This document shows, piece after piece, positions 43,448 to 53,345 of a stretch of DNA of 64,000 bases. The position numbers and the translations under genes are program-made. Origin of the DNA: Bacillus sp. S3 (GTDB taxonomy: Bacteria; Bacillota; Bacilli; Bacillales; Cytobacillaceae); the NCBI RefSeq assembly GCF_005154805.1, contig NZ_CP039727.1, positions 1,671,501 through 1,735,500 of the forward strand, written 5' to 3'. Under the pieces are notes generated by a model that worked only from the letters and a program-made list of their open reading frames with translations, was not told the origin of the DNA and ran no database searches. Each line of letters starts with the position of its first letter. Positions within the stretch are counted from its first letter, which is position 1.

Positions 43448-45106
43448 ATGAAATTTTCTAATTTAAACCGCTTGGAGATTGTAAATAAACTTAAAAGCGG
43501 ACAATATGATGTTTTGGTTATTGGCGGAGGTATTACTGGTGCCGGAATTGCTCTTGATGCATCGGTTAGAGGAATGAATACTGCACTGGTTGAAATGCAG
43601 GACTTTGCAGCAGGAACATCAAGCCGATCAACGAAACTAGTCCATGGAGGCCTCCGATACTTAAAACAATTTGAAGTAAGAGTGGTAGCAGAAGTAGGGA
43701 AAGAACGCGCCATCGTGTATGAAAATGGTCCACATGTAACTACACCGGAATGGATGCTGCTCCCATTGCATAAAGGGGGAACCTTTGGCAAATTCAGTAC
43801 ATCGATTGGCTTACGAGTTTATGACTTTTTGGCAGGAGTGAAAAAATCAGAACGCAGAAGAATGTTATCGATCGATGAAACATTAGCTAAGGAACCGTTG
43901 ATTAAGAAATCCGGATTGAAAGGCGGAGGCTACTATGTTGAATATCGGACAGATGATGCCCGGCTGACAATTGAAGTAATGAAGGCAGCAGTTGAAAAGG
44001 GAGCCGTAGCCTGTAATTATACAAAGGTCAGCAAACTGATTTACCATGAGGGTAAAGTTGTTGGTGTGTTTGTAGAAGACCAGCTGACCGGGGAAAAATA
44101 CGAAGTACATGCGAAAAAAATTGTCAATGCAGCTGGACCGTGGGTTGATTCAATCCGTGAGATGGATCAATCTAAAAAAGGGAAAACATTGCAGCTTTCA
44201 AAAGGGGTCCATCTTGTTATTGACCAGTCACGGTTCCCGTTAAAACAAGCTGTCTATTTTGATACACCGGATGGGCGGATGGTCTTTGCCATCCCGCGTG
44301 AAGGAAAAGCATATGTCGGTACAACAGATACATTTTATGATCAGGACGCGGTTAATCCATATATGACAGTTAGAGACCGCAGATACATTCTTAATGCAAT
44401 TAATTACATGTTCCCTGAGGTGAACATCAGGGAAAAGGATATCGAATCCAGTTGGGCTGGAGTAAGACCACTTATCTACGAAGAAGGGAAGGATCCATCT
44501 GAAATTTCGCGAAAAGATGAAATCTGGGAGTCCCAATCTGGTTTAATTACGATTGCCGGCGGTAAATTAACTGGTTATCGGAAAATGGCTGAAACAATTG
44601 TGGATTTACTGGCTGCTAAATTTAGGAGTGAAGAAGGAAAGGAATATCCAGCTTGTATGACAATGAAGCTGCCGATTTCAGGCGGTGATGTCGGTGGAGC
44701 AATAAACTTCCCTGCCTTTGCAGCTGGAAAAATCGATAAGGGAATAGCCGCCAATCTAACCAAAGAAGAAGCGCTTCAATTAACAAAAATGTACGGTTCA
44801 AACGTTGATTTAGTTTTCCAGCTGTTAAAGAGGCACGAAGCTGACGCGGTTAAATATGGATTGCCATTATCATTATTTGCTAAACTGGTTTATGCGATAG
44901 AAAAAGAGATGGTAGCGACCCCAATGGATTTCTTCATCCGAAGGACCGGTGCCCTTATGTTTAATATTGATTTAGTTGAAAAATGGAAGAAACAAGTGAT
45001 TGACTACATGAATGATCAATTACATTGGTCTAGAAAAGAAAAACAAAACTATTCATTTATGTTGGAAAACGCTTTAAACTTATCCGTCATTCCTATTGAT
45101 GAATAA
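43448..45106 (+). CDS. glpD: aerobic glycerol-3-phosphate dehydrogenase GlpD
   Basis: 552 residues. Membrane-associated FAD enzyme that oxidises glycerol 3-phosphate to dihydroxyacetone phosphate and reduces quinone. FAD binding: [21 protein letters not shown] near the N-terminus; [18 protein letters not shown] is the family signature; VGTTDTFYD and [12 protein letters not shown] follow. ATG 43448 follows CCGGGAGGACAATCTA; the upstream ATG 43421 has no ribosome binding site. Functional partner of glpK. Confidence 0.95.
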   Translation: MKFSNLNRLEIVNKLKSGQYDVLVIGGGITGAGIALDASVRGMNTALVEMQDFAAGTSSRSTKLVHGGLRYLKQFEVRVVAEVGKERAIVYENGPHVTTPEWMLLPLHKGGTFGKFSTSIGLRVYDFLAGVKKSERRRMLSIDETLAKEPLIKKSGLKGGGYYVEYRTDDARLTIEVMKAAVEKGAVACNYTKVSKLIYHEGKVVGVFVEDQLTGEKYEVHAKKIVNAAGPWVDSIREMDQSKKGKTLQLSKGVHLVIDQSRFPLKQAVYFDTPDGRMVFAIPREGKAYVGTTDTFYDQDAVNPYMTVRDRRYILNAINYMFPEVNIREKDIESSWAGVRPLIYEEGKDPSEISRKDEIWESQSGLITIAGGKLTGYRKMAETIVDLLAAKFRSEEGKEYPACMTMKLPISGGDVGGAINFPAFAAGKIDKGIAANLTKEEALQLTKMYGSNVDLVFQLLKRHEADAVKYGLPLSLFAKLVYAIEKEMVATPMDFFIRRTGALMFNIDLVEKWKKQVIDYMNDQLHWSRKEKQNYSFMLENALNLSVIPIDE

Positions 45107-45215
45107 AGTTTTTGACAGTTTTGTGAACAATGTCGTAATAAATCGTTTTTAGTTGTTAGAAAAAGATGAAAATGCTATTCTAGCTTTTGTATATAAAAAA
45201 CCCAAATTTAAGAAA

Positions 45216-45245
45216 GAACGAATCCATACATGATTGTTCGTTTTT
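45216..45245 (+). terminator. possible terminator after glpD
   Basis: GAACGA-ATC and GAT-TGTTCG form an imperfect stem followed by five T. Outer CCCAAA (45201-45206) and TTTGGG (45243-45248) could instead pair with each other, giving a competing fold. Confidence 0.45.
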
Positions 45246-45296
45246 GGGAAAAAATATACTGAAAAGAATGGATGTTTATTCTTTAGTCTAATGTCG

Positions 45297-45331
45297 ATTT
45301 AGTTGACTAAATGGCGAGAAATGTTTATTTT
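45297..45331 (+). promoter_or_regulatory. ptsH promoter overlapped by a palindrome
   Basis: TTGACT (45303-45308), 17 bases, TATTTT (45326-45331). The perfect dyad ATTTAGT-TG-ACTAAAT (45297-45312) covers the -35 box. The start is then about 45338 and the ptsH ATG is at 45382. Confidence 0.5.
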
Positions 45332-45381
45332 TAATAAAGCAAGTTTAATTTTTATCACATTTTAAAGGAGTTTGATTTAGC

Positions 45382-45645
45382 ATGGCAGAGAAACAATTTA
45401 AAGTAATCGCAGAAACAGGAATTCATGCAAGACCAGCAACTTTATTAGTTCAAACAGCAAGCAGATTTGATTCTGAAATTAATTTAGAATATAAAGGTAA
45501 AACAGTAAATTTAAAATCTATTATGGGAGTTATGTCACTTGGTGTAGGTCAAGGTGCTGATATTAAAATTTCAGCTGAAGGCAGTGATGCTGCCGACGCT
45601 CTTAATGCACTTGAAGAAACAATGAAAAAAGAAGGTTTGGCATAA
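45382..45645 (+). CDS. ptsH: HPr phosphocarrier protein
   Basis: 87 residues. His15 in GIHARPA carries phosphate from enzyme I to sugar-specific EIIA domains and to GlpK; Ser46 in KSIMGVM is the HPr kinase site that makes HPr-Ser-P the corepressor of CcpA. Both sites are present and the length is standard. AAAGGAG precedes the ATG. It is followed two bases later by ptsI. In B. subtilis ptsG lies directly upstream; here it is replaced by glpD. Confidence 0.97.
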   Translation: MAEKQFKVIAETGIHARPATLLVQTASRFDSEINLEYKGKTVNLKSIMGVMSLGVGQGADIKISAEGSDAADALNALEETMKKEGLA

Positions 45646-45647
45646 AA

Positions 45648-47366
45648 ATGACTTTTTTAAAGGGAATTGCTGCTTCAAACGGTATTGCCATCGCGAAGGC
45701 ATACCGTCTTGTTGAACCAGATTTATCATTTGAAAAGAGAACGATTGAGGATGCCACTAAAGAAGTAGAACGTTTCCGGAAAGCAATGGGAAAATCTAAA
45801 TCAGAGCTTGAAGCTATTCGTGACAAGGCTAAGATAGAGCTTGGAGCTGATAAAGCAGCGATTTTCGAAGCACATCTTCTTGTTCTAAGTGACCCTGAAC
45901 TAAATGCACCGATTGAAGATAAAATTCAATCTGAGAAAGTGAATGCTGAGTCGGCATTGAAAGAAACTGCAGATATGTTCATTATGATGTTTGAACAAAT
46001 GGATAACGAATATATGAAAGAACGGGCTGCAGATATTCGAGATGTCACAAAGCGTGTCCTCTCTCATTTGGTGGGTGTTCAATTGCCAAACCCAAGCATG
46101 ATTGCTGAAGAGGTGATCATTGTTGCTGAGGATTTAACTCCTTCAGATACTGCACAGTTGAACCGTAATTTTGTTAAAGGATTTACGACAAATATTGGCG
46201 GGCGTACCTCACATTCAGCGATTATGGCTCGTTCAATGGAAATTCCTGCTGTTGTTGGAACAAAGACGGCGACAGAAGAAATTTCGAATGGTGACCTTGT
46301 TGTAGTTGACGGTTTAAGTGGGGAAGTACATATAAACCCAACTCCTGAACTTGTTGAACAATATCGTAAAATTCATGAAGACTATGAAGTTCAAAAAGCG
46401 GAATGGGCAAAACTTGTGAATGAACCGACAATGACAAATGATGGACACAGAATAGAACTAGCTGCCAATATCGGTACTCCCAATGATTTAAAAGGAGTAA
46501 TTGAGAATGGCGGTGAGGGTGTAGGTTTATATCGAACTGAGTTTCTTTATATGGGAAGAGATCAGCTTCCTACAGAGGATGAGCAGTTCGAATCATATAA
46601 AGCTGTACTAGAAGGAATGGCAGGAAAGCCTGTTGTCGTTCGTACCTTGGATATTGGCGGCGATAAAGAACTGCCATATTTGGATTTACCGAAAGAAATG
46701 AACCCTTTCTTAGGCTTCCGCGCTATTCGTTTATGTTTAGAAGAACAAGGCATTTTTCGTACCCAGCTTCGGGCATTGCTTCGCGCAAGCAGCTATGGGA
46801 ATTTAAAAATTATGTTTCCAATGATTGCAACACTGGACGAGTTCCGTTCTGCAAAAGCGATCCTTGAAGAAGAAAAGCAAAAACTTCTTACAGAAGGTCA
46901 AACGGTAGCCGAGCATATTGAACTTGGAATCATGGTGGAGATTCCGTCTACGGCCGTTTTAGCTGATCAATTTGCTAAAGAAGTAGATTTCTTCAGTATT
47001 GGAACAAATGATTTGATTCAATATACGATGGCTGCTGACCGGATGAACCAGCGTGTAGCTTATCTGTATCAACCATACAGCCCTTCAATTTTAAGGCTTG
47101 TAAAAATGGTTATTGATGCGGCACATGCAGAAGGCAAATGGGCAGGTATGTGCGGGGAAATGGCCGGGGATGAAACAGCTATTCCAGTCCTTTTGGGTCT
47201 TGGTCTTGATGAATTCTCGATGAGTGCGACTTCTATTTTAAAAGCTCGTTCACAAATCAAGAATTTGAACAAGTCCGATATGGAAAAGCTTGCCCAAGAA
47301 GTGTTAAATATGCAAACCACTTCACAGGTTATTGAAGCAGTTCAATCTGCCACAACAAAAAACTAA
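45648..47366 (+). CDS. ptsI: PTS enzyme I
   Basis: 572 residues. Takes phosphate from PEP and gives it to HPr. The phosphorylated His189 is in [13 protein letters not shown]; the PEP-binding domain shows [25 protein letters not shown], and [20 protein letters not shown], with the active cysteine in GMCGEMAGD. The length is standard. It is two bases after ptsH. Its terminator hairpin at 47376-47399 is directly followed by a group II intron. Confidence 0.97.
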   Translation: MTFLKGIAASNGIAIAKAYRLVEPDLSFEKRTIEDATKEVERFRKAMGKSKSELEAIRDKAKIELGADKAAIFEAHLLVLSDPELNAPIEDKIQSEKVNAESALKETADMFIMMFEQMDNEYMKERAADIRDVTKRVLSHLVGVQLPNPSMIAEEVIIVAEDLTPSDTAQLNRNFVKGFTTNIGGRTSHSAIMARSMEIPAVVGTKTATEEISNGDLVVVDGLSGEVHINPTPELVEQYRKIHEDYEVQKAEWAKLVNEPTMTNDGHRIELAANIGTPNDLKGVIENGGEGVGLYRTEFLYMGRDQLPTEDEQFESYKAVLEGMAGKPVVVRTLDIGGDKELPYLDLPKEMNPFLGFRAIRLCLEEQGIFRTQLRALLRASSYGNLKIMFPMIATLDEFRSAKAILEEEKQKLLTEGQTVAEHIELGIMVEIPSTAVLADQFAKEVDFFSIGTNDLIQYTMAADRMNQRVAYLYQPYSPSILRLVKMVIDAAHAEGKWAGMCGEMAGDETAIPVLLGLGLDEFSMSATSILKARSQIKNLNKSDMEKLAQEVLNMQTTSQVIEAVQSATTKN

Positions 47367-47375
47367 TATAGCATC

Positions 47376-47405
47376 AGACCGGTACATATGTACCGGTCTT
47401 TTATT
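47376..47405 (+). terminator. ptsI terminator, used as intron insertion site
   Basis: A perfect 24-base palindrome (12-bp arms, AGACCGGTACAT and its complement) followed by TTTTATT. The group II intron begins at the next base, 47406. Confidence 0.9.
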
Positions 47406-49577
47406 GTGCGACGGGCAGTCGTACCTTGTGCAGATTACTTGCACTGAATGAGTTGTTAAAGGTTGGAGTACGTTATCTCGGTAAACACGACTCCCGAATT
47501 CCAGAAGACTCATTCTCTCGAAGGTGGAAGTCCTTCCATTAGAGTGCTGATACAACTAGTGAAGACTAATCTAGGGCATCACCGTGAGGTGGTGTCTGAA
47601 GGAGATGCGGACAATCGAGAGACCCGTAGTCGGATAAGCAGACCCAAATGCAAAAGTGTGAAGCACGGCGGCGGGGTAAGTTGGCGACCATGCGATTATA
47701 ATGGGAAGCCCGCTACAAACAGTAATGGTTTCTGTTCAATGAATCAGCCGGGCAGAAACAGCTTACCAAGTGATGGTGCTGGGTATGTTTAAAAGGAAGG
47801 TACGATGACCCCGTGAGGTCTCCATTCTTACCGAAAGGACATTCATCTATAAGGTTAATCTGAAATGATGGCTGTGGATGGAGAAGTCAGACGTTCTCAT
47901 AGTACGGAAGTAGTGTATGGACCAAACCATACATGAACGGAAGGGGAACGACCTTGTGGCTCCACATCTTTAAAGGTGTGTAATGCTAACAGAAAACGAT
48001 ACTTCGGTATAAACGAGCTGAATGTACACAATGAAGGGTGCGGAATATGCAATGAATCAAGCGTTAAAATTCAAATGGCATAGTATTTACGGACAAATTC
48101 TTTTCGACAGAAAACTAAAAGCTGCTTGGGAAAAAGTAGAAGCCAATAAAGGGTCTGGTGGTATTGATGGCGAAACGATTGACAGTTATAGATACCGTCT
48201 AGAAGAAAATTTAGATTCGCTTTTACAAAAGTTAAGAAAGAAAGAATACAAACCTTCCCCAGTAAGAAGGCACTACATTCCCAAGAAAAATGGCAAAAAG
48301 AGACCTCTAGGCATACCAAATATAGAAGACCGAATTGTCCAACAGGCTTTGGTAAACGTTCTTCAGCCGAAATTTGAAAAGGGTATTTTCCACAAATGGT
48401 CATGTGGGTACAGACCTAATGTAGGACCAGAGCGTGTTCTACAAATAATCCTTGCAAATATCGAACAAGGTTACAATTACATCTTCGATGCAGACATTAA
48501 AGGATTTTTCGATAATATTCCACACAAAAATCTAATAAAAGTCTTAAACAAATACATTGCAGATGGAACTGTGTTAGATATGATATGGCTGTGGTTAAAG
48601 GCGGGATATATGGAAGAAGGAAAATATCATTTAACTGATTCTGGGACTCCGCAAGGAGGAGTCATCTCGCCACTACTTGCGAACGTTTATCTAAATGAAC
48701 TTGACTGGACTTGGGCAGAACATAAATTTCGATTTGTAAGATTCGCTGACGACTTCTTGATATTTGCTAAATCAGAAGAAGATATTAAAAAGGCGGCTGA
48801 GATTACGGAAGATAAATTAGCCGAACTCGGTCTGGAGCTTGCATCGGAGAAAACAAAGATTGTAAATTTTGATGACGATGACTTCGACTTTATGGGATTT
48901 ACGTTTGAACACTGGAGAAAACGTAAAAAGGATGGTAAGCCATACTATATCGCCAAACCAAAAGAAGCTACTTGGAAGGATTTTCGACAGAAAATCAAAG
49001 ATAAAACCAGGAAAACTCTAACCCTAAGCAAGGAAAAATGGATTGACCAAGTAAATCCTGTAATACGAGGTAAGGTTAACTATTTTCTAACCATATATAA
49101 AGCGATTAAAGCGAATGAAGAACATGGATTTGCAAGTTCATGTTTCTTTAAAGCATTCGGGAAAGAGTTACAAGCGATAGATGGCTATATTCGGCAAAGA
49201 CTAAGAGTATCCATGATACATGCCCATCCAAGCCAAAGAAAAGGTCATGCCATGAAAACGAAGTGGAATAATAAATTCTTTGCGATGATAGGTCTCATCC
49301 CTTCATATTGGTATTATTATCATAAAATATACGGTTTTTCCTTAGAAAGCTACATTCTTCGAATGAAAGAGAAGCAACAAGAGAAACAGGAGAAAAGAGT
49401 TCTTAAAGCAAAAGAACAAGGTCAAGAGTATTATACTCCCGACCTTGTTCGTAAAATGAAATATGCACAAAGATTAGCAACGTACTGATTCTGTAACACA
49501 TTGGTAAGCCGTATGCCTTAATAGGGCACGTACGGTTTGATGAGGGGGTAGCCTCGAAAGAGGTTACCCTACTCTAT
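47406..49577 (+). mobile_element. group II intron, bacterial class C type
   Basis: Begins GTGCGACGGGCAG, the canonical 5' end, and ends ...CTACTCTAT. Domain V is at 49506-49538 (AGCCGT ... ACGGTT lower stem, TGCC-TTAATA-GGGCA upper part). Domain VI follows as GGGTAGCCTC-GAAA-GAGGTTACCC with the probable branch A in CCCTACTC. The reverse transcriptase gene is in domain IV. Insertion a few bases behind the ptsI terminator stem is the target preference of class C introns. About 2.17 kb, apparently complete; same strand as ptsHI. Confidence 0.9.
48022..49488 (+). CDS. ltrA: group II intron reverse transcriptase/maturase
   Basis: 488 residues. RT motifs in order: GSGGIDGETIDSY, YIPKKNGKKRPLGIPNIEDRIVQQAL, YIFDADIKGFFDNIPH, GTPQGGVISPLLANVYL and the catalytic FADDFLIF (Tyr replaced by Phe before ADD). 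The maturase (domain X) part is RGKVNYFLTIYKAI through IRQRLRVSM to LIPSYWYYY. No HNH endonuclease cysteine pairs are seen at the C-terminus, as in class C introns; there is a charged extension of about 45 residues. The true start may be ATG 48052 (MNQALKFKW). Confidence 0.92.
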   Translation: MYTMKGAEYAMNQALKFKWHSIYGQILFDRKLKAAWEKVEANKGSGGIDGETIDSYRYRLEENLDSLLQKLRKKEYKPSPVRRHYIPKKNGKKRPLGIPNIEDRIVQQALVNVLQPKFEKGIFHKWSCGYRPNVGPERVLQIILANIEQGYNYIFDADIKGFFDNIPHKNLIKVLNKYIADGTVLDMIWLWLKAGYMEEGKYHLTDSGTPQGGVISPLLANVYLNELDWTWAEHKFRFVRFADDFLIFAKSEEDIKKAAEITEDKLAELGLELASEKTKIVNFDDDDFDFMGFTFEHWRKRKKDGKPYYIAKPKEATWKDFRQKIKDKTRKTLTLSKEKWIDQVNPVIRGKVNYFLTIYKAIKANEEHGFASSCFFKAFGKELQAIDGYIRQRLRVSMIHAHPSQRKGHAMKTKWNNKFFAMIGLIPSYWYYYHKIYGFSLESYILRMKEKQQEKQEKRVLKAKEQGQEYYTPDLVRKMKYAQRLATY

Positions 49578-49749
49578 TTTGTAAGTTCCCAAGTATTTCC
49601 TTTCGTAATCTTGTATAATAGAAATAATAGAAGAAAAAGAAGGAGTGATGAAACCTAATTAACTGAAAAAATTTCTCCTAAATTACTCTTTCCTAACGTT
49701 TACTACCAATGTATTTTGGCTATGGTAAAAATATAAGGGAGTGTTACGA

Positions 49750-50223
49750 ATGCGAAGGAAGATTCAACTGGTCATTATCGGTATCATGGTGGTATTGGGT
49801 TCATTTTTAGTAACTGGGTGCGGCATGCTTTTTTCAAATGAGTTAATCGTAAATCGCTATGCGGATGCCTTGCTCACTAAGAATAATGAACTCCAATTTC
49901 GTTTTCGAATTAACAATGAAATATTAGAAGGGCACCAATTATACAAGGTGAAGATTACCATCCATGATGATAAATTGGCGGCTGCAATCGGTAAAAGAGA
50001 AATTATATATGGTGAAGATCAAGTATTAAATGGTGATTATTTAGAAGTGAAAGAAAAAAGCGAAAAGTATATTTTTATGGACCCTCTCCCATTGCAAAAA
50101 GATTTACATATTCAAGAGCTAAAAACGATGATTGAGCGGGACCATGCAGTGTCAATTGAAGTATTTAATGATAAAGAGGTATTTGGACGGACGTACCTAA
50201 CAAATTTTTCATCAGAGTTATAA
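49750..50223 (+). CDS. lipoprotein of unknown function
   Basis: 157 residues. Signal peptide with basic start (MRRK), hydrophobic core (IQLVIIGIMVVLGSFLV) and lipobox LVTGC, so the mature protein should be lipid-anchored outside. The mature part is a mix of beta strands and charged loops (FRINNEILEGHQLYKVKITIHDDKLA). I see no family. ATG 49750 with TAAGGGAGTG upstream is preferred to GTG 49741. It is the first gene behind the intron and has its own upstream -10-like TATAAT at 49614-49619. Confidence 0.75.
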   Translation: MRRKIQLVIIGIMVVLGSFLVTGCGMLFSNELIVNRYADALLTKNNELQFRFRINNEILEGHQLYKVKITIHDDKLAAAIGKREIIYGEDQVLNGDYLEVKEKSEKYIFMDPLPLQKDLHIQELKTMIERDHAVSIEVFNDKEVFGRTYLTNFSSEL

Positions 50224-50290
50224 AAATGGTTTATTTTTTATCCGTAAGGGAAACCATTAAAATGTGCATAAATTTGGAGATGGAGCACAA

Positions 50291-50330
50291 AGGACCGGAC
50301 GAGCTGGGGCGTCACGGTCTTTTTTATTTT
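50291..50330 (+). terminator. terminator after lipoprotein gene
   Basis: GACCG and CGGTC pair across a 16-base loop, followed by TTTTTTATTTT. Confidence 0.65.
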
Positions 50331-50389
50331 CCCAATAATAATGGGAGTGATAAAATAAAAGAAAATGAAAAATGAAGGGAAGGATTTGT

Positions 50390-51268
50390 TTGTTCACTCC
50401 AAATAATACGGTAATCGGTTTTATTGGCACAGGTGTAATGGGCAAAAGCATGGCGAGGCATTTTTTATCTGCAGGTTACTCTTTAATTATCTATTCAAGA
50501 ACAAAAAATAAGGCAAATGACTTAATAGAGAGTGGAGCAATATGGGTAGATACACCAAAAGAAGTCGCAGAAAAGGCCCAAGTTACCTTCACCATGGTTG
50601 GCTATCCAAAAGATGTAGAGGAAATATTTTTAGGTGAAAACGGTTTAATTCAACATGGTAAGCAGGGAAGCTATCTTATTGATATGACAACCTCTGCCCC
50701 CTCTTTGGCGGTGAAAATCTATGATGCGGCGAGAAAGAAAGGGATCCATACAATTGATGCCCCAGTTTCCGGCGGGGATGTAGGAGCGAGAGATGCGAAG
50801 CTCTCCATAATGGTTGGCGGTGAAGCAGAGGCATTTGAGGCGGTTCGCCCGCTGCTTGAATATCTTGGAACAAATATTGTCTATCAAGGGAAGCCGGGAG
50901 CCGGCCAGCATACAAAAATGTGTAATCAAATAGCAATCGCATCGAATATGATGGGTGTCTGTGAAGCGATTGTTTATGCTGAAAGAGCAGGATTAAATCC
51001 TGAAACGGTTCTGGAAAGTATTACGACCGGTGCGGCCGGAAGCTGGTCATTATCCAATCTCGCCCCAAGAATGTTAAATGGAAATTTCGAGCCTGGATTT
51101 TACATAAAGCACTTTATTAAGGATATGAAAATTGCTATAGATGAAGCTGAACGAATGGATATGGATGTTCCTGGATTATCCCTTGCGAAATCTCTATATG
51201 ACCAATTGGCGGAGAAGGGTGAAGAAAACAGCGGTACGCAGGCTCTCTATAAATATTGGAAGAAATAA
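50390..51268 (+). CDS. ykwC: YkwC, 3-hydroxyisobutyrate dehydrogenase-family oxidoreductase
   Basis: 292 residues. Beta-hydroxyacid dehydrogenase fold: dinucleotide site GFIGTGVMGKSMARHF near the N-terminus, MTTSAPS, substrate loop DAPVSGGDVGARDAKL and catalytic lysine in GAGQHTKMCNQI, with TTGAAGSWSLSNLAPRM as in B. subtilis YkwC. The start is put at TTG 50390, seven bases after AAGGGAAGGA; the upstream ATG 50372 lies in front of that ribosome binding site. Substrate unknown. Position between ptsI and patA matches B. subtilis order. Confidence 0.88.
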   Translation: MFTPNNTVIGFIGTGVMGKSMARHFLSAGYSLIIYSRTKNKANDLIESGAIWVDTPKEVAEKAQVTFTMVGYPKDVEEIFLGENGLIQHGKQGSYLIDMTTSAPSLAVKIYDAARKKGIHTIDAPVSGGDVGARDAKLSIMVGGEAEAFEAVRPLLEYLGTNIVYQGKPGAGQHTKMCNQIAIASNMMGVCEAIVYAERAGLNPETVLESITTGAAGSWSLSNLAPRMLNGNFEPGFYIKHFIKDMKIAIDEAERMDMDVPGLSLAKSLYDQLAEKGEENSGTQALYKYWKK

Positions 51269-51353
51269 TCCTGCATGGGCCAAAAACTGGTAAGGATAAA
51301 ATCCTCCTGACTACAAGAAACTATGATAGAAAATTATGATAGGGGGATTTTAT

Positions 51354-51533
51354 ATGGCTAAACGGACGAAAAAGAACGACGCGAAGCAAAAGAACAAAAA
51401 AGGTTTCGATTCTGCAGTATTAAATGAAGAATTCGCTCATGAAATAGGATCTGAAGCCACAAATCAAATCCATAAAGACAAAGCTAAAAAAGAGAAGGCA
51501 CCGAAAAATAACGGAAAATATAAGGGGCAATAA
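51354..51533 (+). CDS. small lysine-rich protein, 59 residues
   Basis: Very basic (MAKRTKKNDAKQKNKKGFD at the start, KDKAKKEKAPKNNGKYKG at the end) with one distinct core EEFAHEIGSEATNQ. ATAGGGGGATTTTAT precedes ATG 51354. The core faintly recalls the E/F-rich part of gamma-type SASPs and the 53-residue protein at 11082-11243, so a spore role is possible. Not enough to name it. A strong bidirectional terminator follows. Confidence 0.65.
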   Translation: MAKRTKKNDAKQKNKKGFDSAVLNEEFAHEIGSEATNQIHKDKAKKEKAPKNNGKYKGQ

Positions 51534-51541
51534 TCCCACTA

Positions 51542-51582
51542 GCAGAAAACCCTCACTTATAATGGTGAGGGTTTTCTGCCTG
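51542..51582. terminator. bidirectional terminator before patA
   Basis: GCAGAAAACCCTCAC and GTGAGGGTTTTCTGC form a perfect 15-bp stem. Confidence 0.92.
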
Positions 51583-51585
51583 AAT

Positions 51586-52740
51586 TTAGGACCATTTTTT
51601 TAAATATTGCTCTAATCGATTTAGGCCTTCTTCCAAGGTCTCCATTGAACAAGCAAATGACAATCGAAAATATCCTTCACCATACTCGGAAAAAGCACTG
51701 CCGGGAACAACAGCCACTTTTGTTTCCTGAACAAGATTAAGGGCAAAATCAAAGCTATTAAGTGGAATTGCCACAGGAATCTTAACAAAGAAGTAAAAGG
51801 CCCCATCAGGCTTCACAACAGCAAGCCCCATTGAGAGTAAACGGTTATGTACATATTCCCTTCTTTTGATATATTCCTCTTTCATAGCAGCTGCGTCATC
51901 CAATCCCGCTGTTAAAGCTTCATATGCGGCCTTCTGGGCAATTGAATTTGCACAGGACACATTATACTGGTGAACCTTTAAAATATGCTTCGTGATGTTT
52001 TCAGGAGCAAATAAAAAGCCAATTCTCCAGCCTGTCATTGAGTGGGATTTCGATAGCCCATTAATTACGATTGTCTTTTCTTTTAAGAAGCTGGCAATCG
52101 ATGTATGTTTATGATCATAAGAGAGTTCGCTGTAGATTTCATCAGCAAGGACAAAAATATCCTTATCCATTAAAAAGTCTGCGATTTCCTTCAGCTCTTT
52201 TTCTGAAAGGCTTACGCCAGTTGGATTGGATGGGTAGGGCAAAACAATACAGCGGGTATTTTCAGTAATATATGGCTTGATTATGTCAATTGTAAAGCGG
52301 AATTGATGTTCTCGAATATCAACATGTACAGGCTTTGCACCCATCATTCGAATAACCGGTTCATAGCCTGGATAAATAGGACCTGGCAGGATTACTTCCG
52401 CGTCTTCTGTTAAAATGGTCCGAAACGCAATATCAATCGCTTCACTAGCCCCCACGGTTACGATTACTTCAGTTTCGGGAGTGTAATCCAAGCCATATTT
52501 TTTATTGACAAAGTGGCAGGAGGCCTCTCTTAATTCAAGGGTACCCGCATTATGTGTATAAGAAGTAAAGTTCTGATTGATTGCGGACACACCAGCTCTT
52601 TTCACATGTTCGGGGGTAGGGAAATCGGGCTGTCCAATTGTAAAAGAAATCAGGTCATCCATATGGGCTACCATATTAAAAAATTTTCTAATGCCTGAGA
52701 TTTCAATGTTTTTCACACGTTGATTAATTAAATGCTCCAA
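51586..52740 (-). CDS. patA: aminotransferase A (PatA)
   Basis: 384 residues, class I PLP aminotransferase. Motifs: ISFTIGQPDFPTPEHV at the N-terminus, CIVLPYPSNPTGV, LADEIYSELSYD and the PLP lysine in INGLSKSHSMTGWRIGFLF. PatA of B. subtilis makes an aminotransferase proposed for N-acetyl-LL-diaminopimelate or other amino acids in lysine synthesis; dapH of the same pathway is at the right end of this window. The start follows AGAAGGGATCG on the minus strand. Very similar to B. subtilis PatA as recalled. Confidence 0.9.
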   Translation of the reverse strand: MEHLINQRVKNIEISGIRKFFNMVAHMDDLISFTIGQPDFPTPEHVKRAGVSAINQNFTSYTHNAGTLELREASCHFVNKKYGLDYTPETEVIVTVGASEAIDIAFRTILTEDAEVILPGPIYPGYEPVIRMMGAKPVHVDIREHQFRFTIDIIKPYITENTRCIVLPYPSNPTGVSLSEKELKEIADFLMDKDIFVLADEIYSELSYDHKHTSIASFLKEKTIVINGLSKSHSMTGWRIGFLFAPENITKHILKVHQYNVSCANSIAQKAAYEALTAGLDDAAAMKEEYIKRREYVHNRLLSMGLAVVKPDGAFYFFVKIPVAIPLNSFDFALNLVQETKVAVVPGSAFSEYGEGYFRLSFACSMETLEEGLNRLEQYLKKWS

Positions 52741-52847
52741 TTTTGACGATCCCTTCTCGTAAGGATATTTTACTTTCTAGAATATACTGATTATAGACTA
52801 TAATCAGGTCTAGATTCTACTGTTAAAGGCGGGTATCTAGAAGAAAT

Positions 52848-52885
52848 AAAAAACGGACCCGAGTTTTCTCAGGGACCGTTTTTTA
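52848..52885 (-). terminator. terminator of the 66-residue gene
   Basis: AAAACGGtCC-ct and cgGGtCCGTTTT-type arms pair on the minus strand around TGAGAAAACT and run into T. Confidence 0.7.
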
Positions 52886-52923
52886 GGGGTAGGGGAGTCT
52901 ATATCAAATTGAAAGAGTATTTA

Positions 52924-53124
52924 TTAATATCCATAATCCCAGTCAACTTCGTCTTCATGCCAAAAAACAGGCGAGACAGAACCGAATTCAACTATTTTTT
53001 CATCAAGCTTGCAGCTGCAATGATCACAACCACATTGCTCTTTGATTTCTTCGTAAAAGGAGTGTTCAACATCCTCAATAAACGTAATATTCTGCTCTTG
53101 GAAAAGAATGGCAGTTCCTTTCAT
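52924..53124 (-). CDS. small cysteine-rich hypothetical protein, 66 residues
   Basis: The core EQCGCDHCSCKLDEKIVEFG has four closely spaced cysteines and one histidine (CGCDHCSC), a candidate metal or disulphide site. The C-terminus is acidic and aromatic (FWHEDEVDWDYGY). Start at ATG 53124 with AAAGAGGTGC upstream; the in-frame TTG two codons earlier is less likely. Alone between two terminators. I do not know the family. Confidence 0.65.
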   Translation of the reverse strand: MKGTAILFQEQNITFIEDVEHSFYEEIKEQCGCDHCSCKLDEKIVEFGSVSPVFWHEDEVDWDYGY

Positions 53125-53304
53125 ATTCAAGCACCTCTTTATTGTTTTTTACTGCATATTGATTAAGTACACCTTATGTATGTATTGTAATTCCGATTGA
53201 TAAAAGAGTCTATCCAATTGTGATGATGTTCACAAAATCCTCAAAAAGATGTAGCGAAATTTAGACAAGGAGATAAAAGTATACCTTATTCCTCCTGGAA
53301 AAGT

Positions 53305-53337
53305 AAAAGCCAGGAAATGTCTTTTTCCTGACTTTTT
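53305..53337 (-). terminator. terminator of ykyB
   Basis: On the minus strand GtCAGGAAA and TTTCCTGgC pair around AAGACA and are followed by TTTT. Confidence 0.7.
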
Positions 53338-53345
53338 CATTGATA

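Noticed and set aside
47463..47792. 109-codon frame in the region after ptsI
   Set aside because: It lies in the structured RNA of the group II intron (domain I) and has no protein-like features.
49648..49662. AAGGAGTG followed by a four-codon frame (ATG AAA CCT AAT TAA)
   Set aside because: Too short to judge; no conserved leader-peptide theme and no attenuator hairpin nearby.
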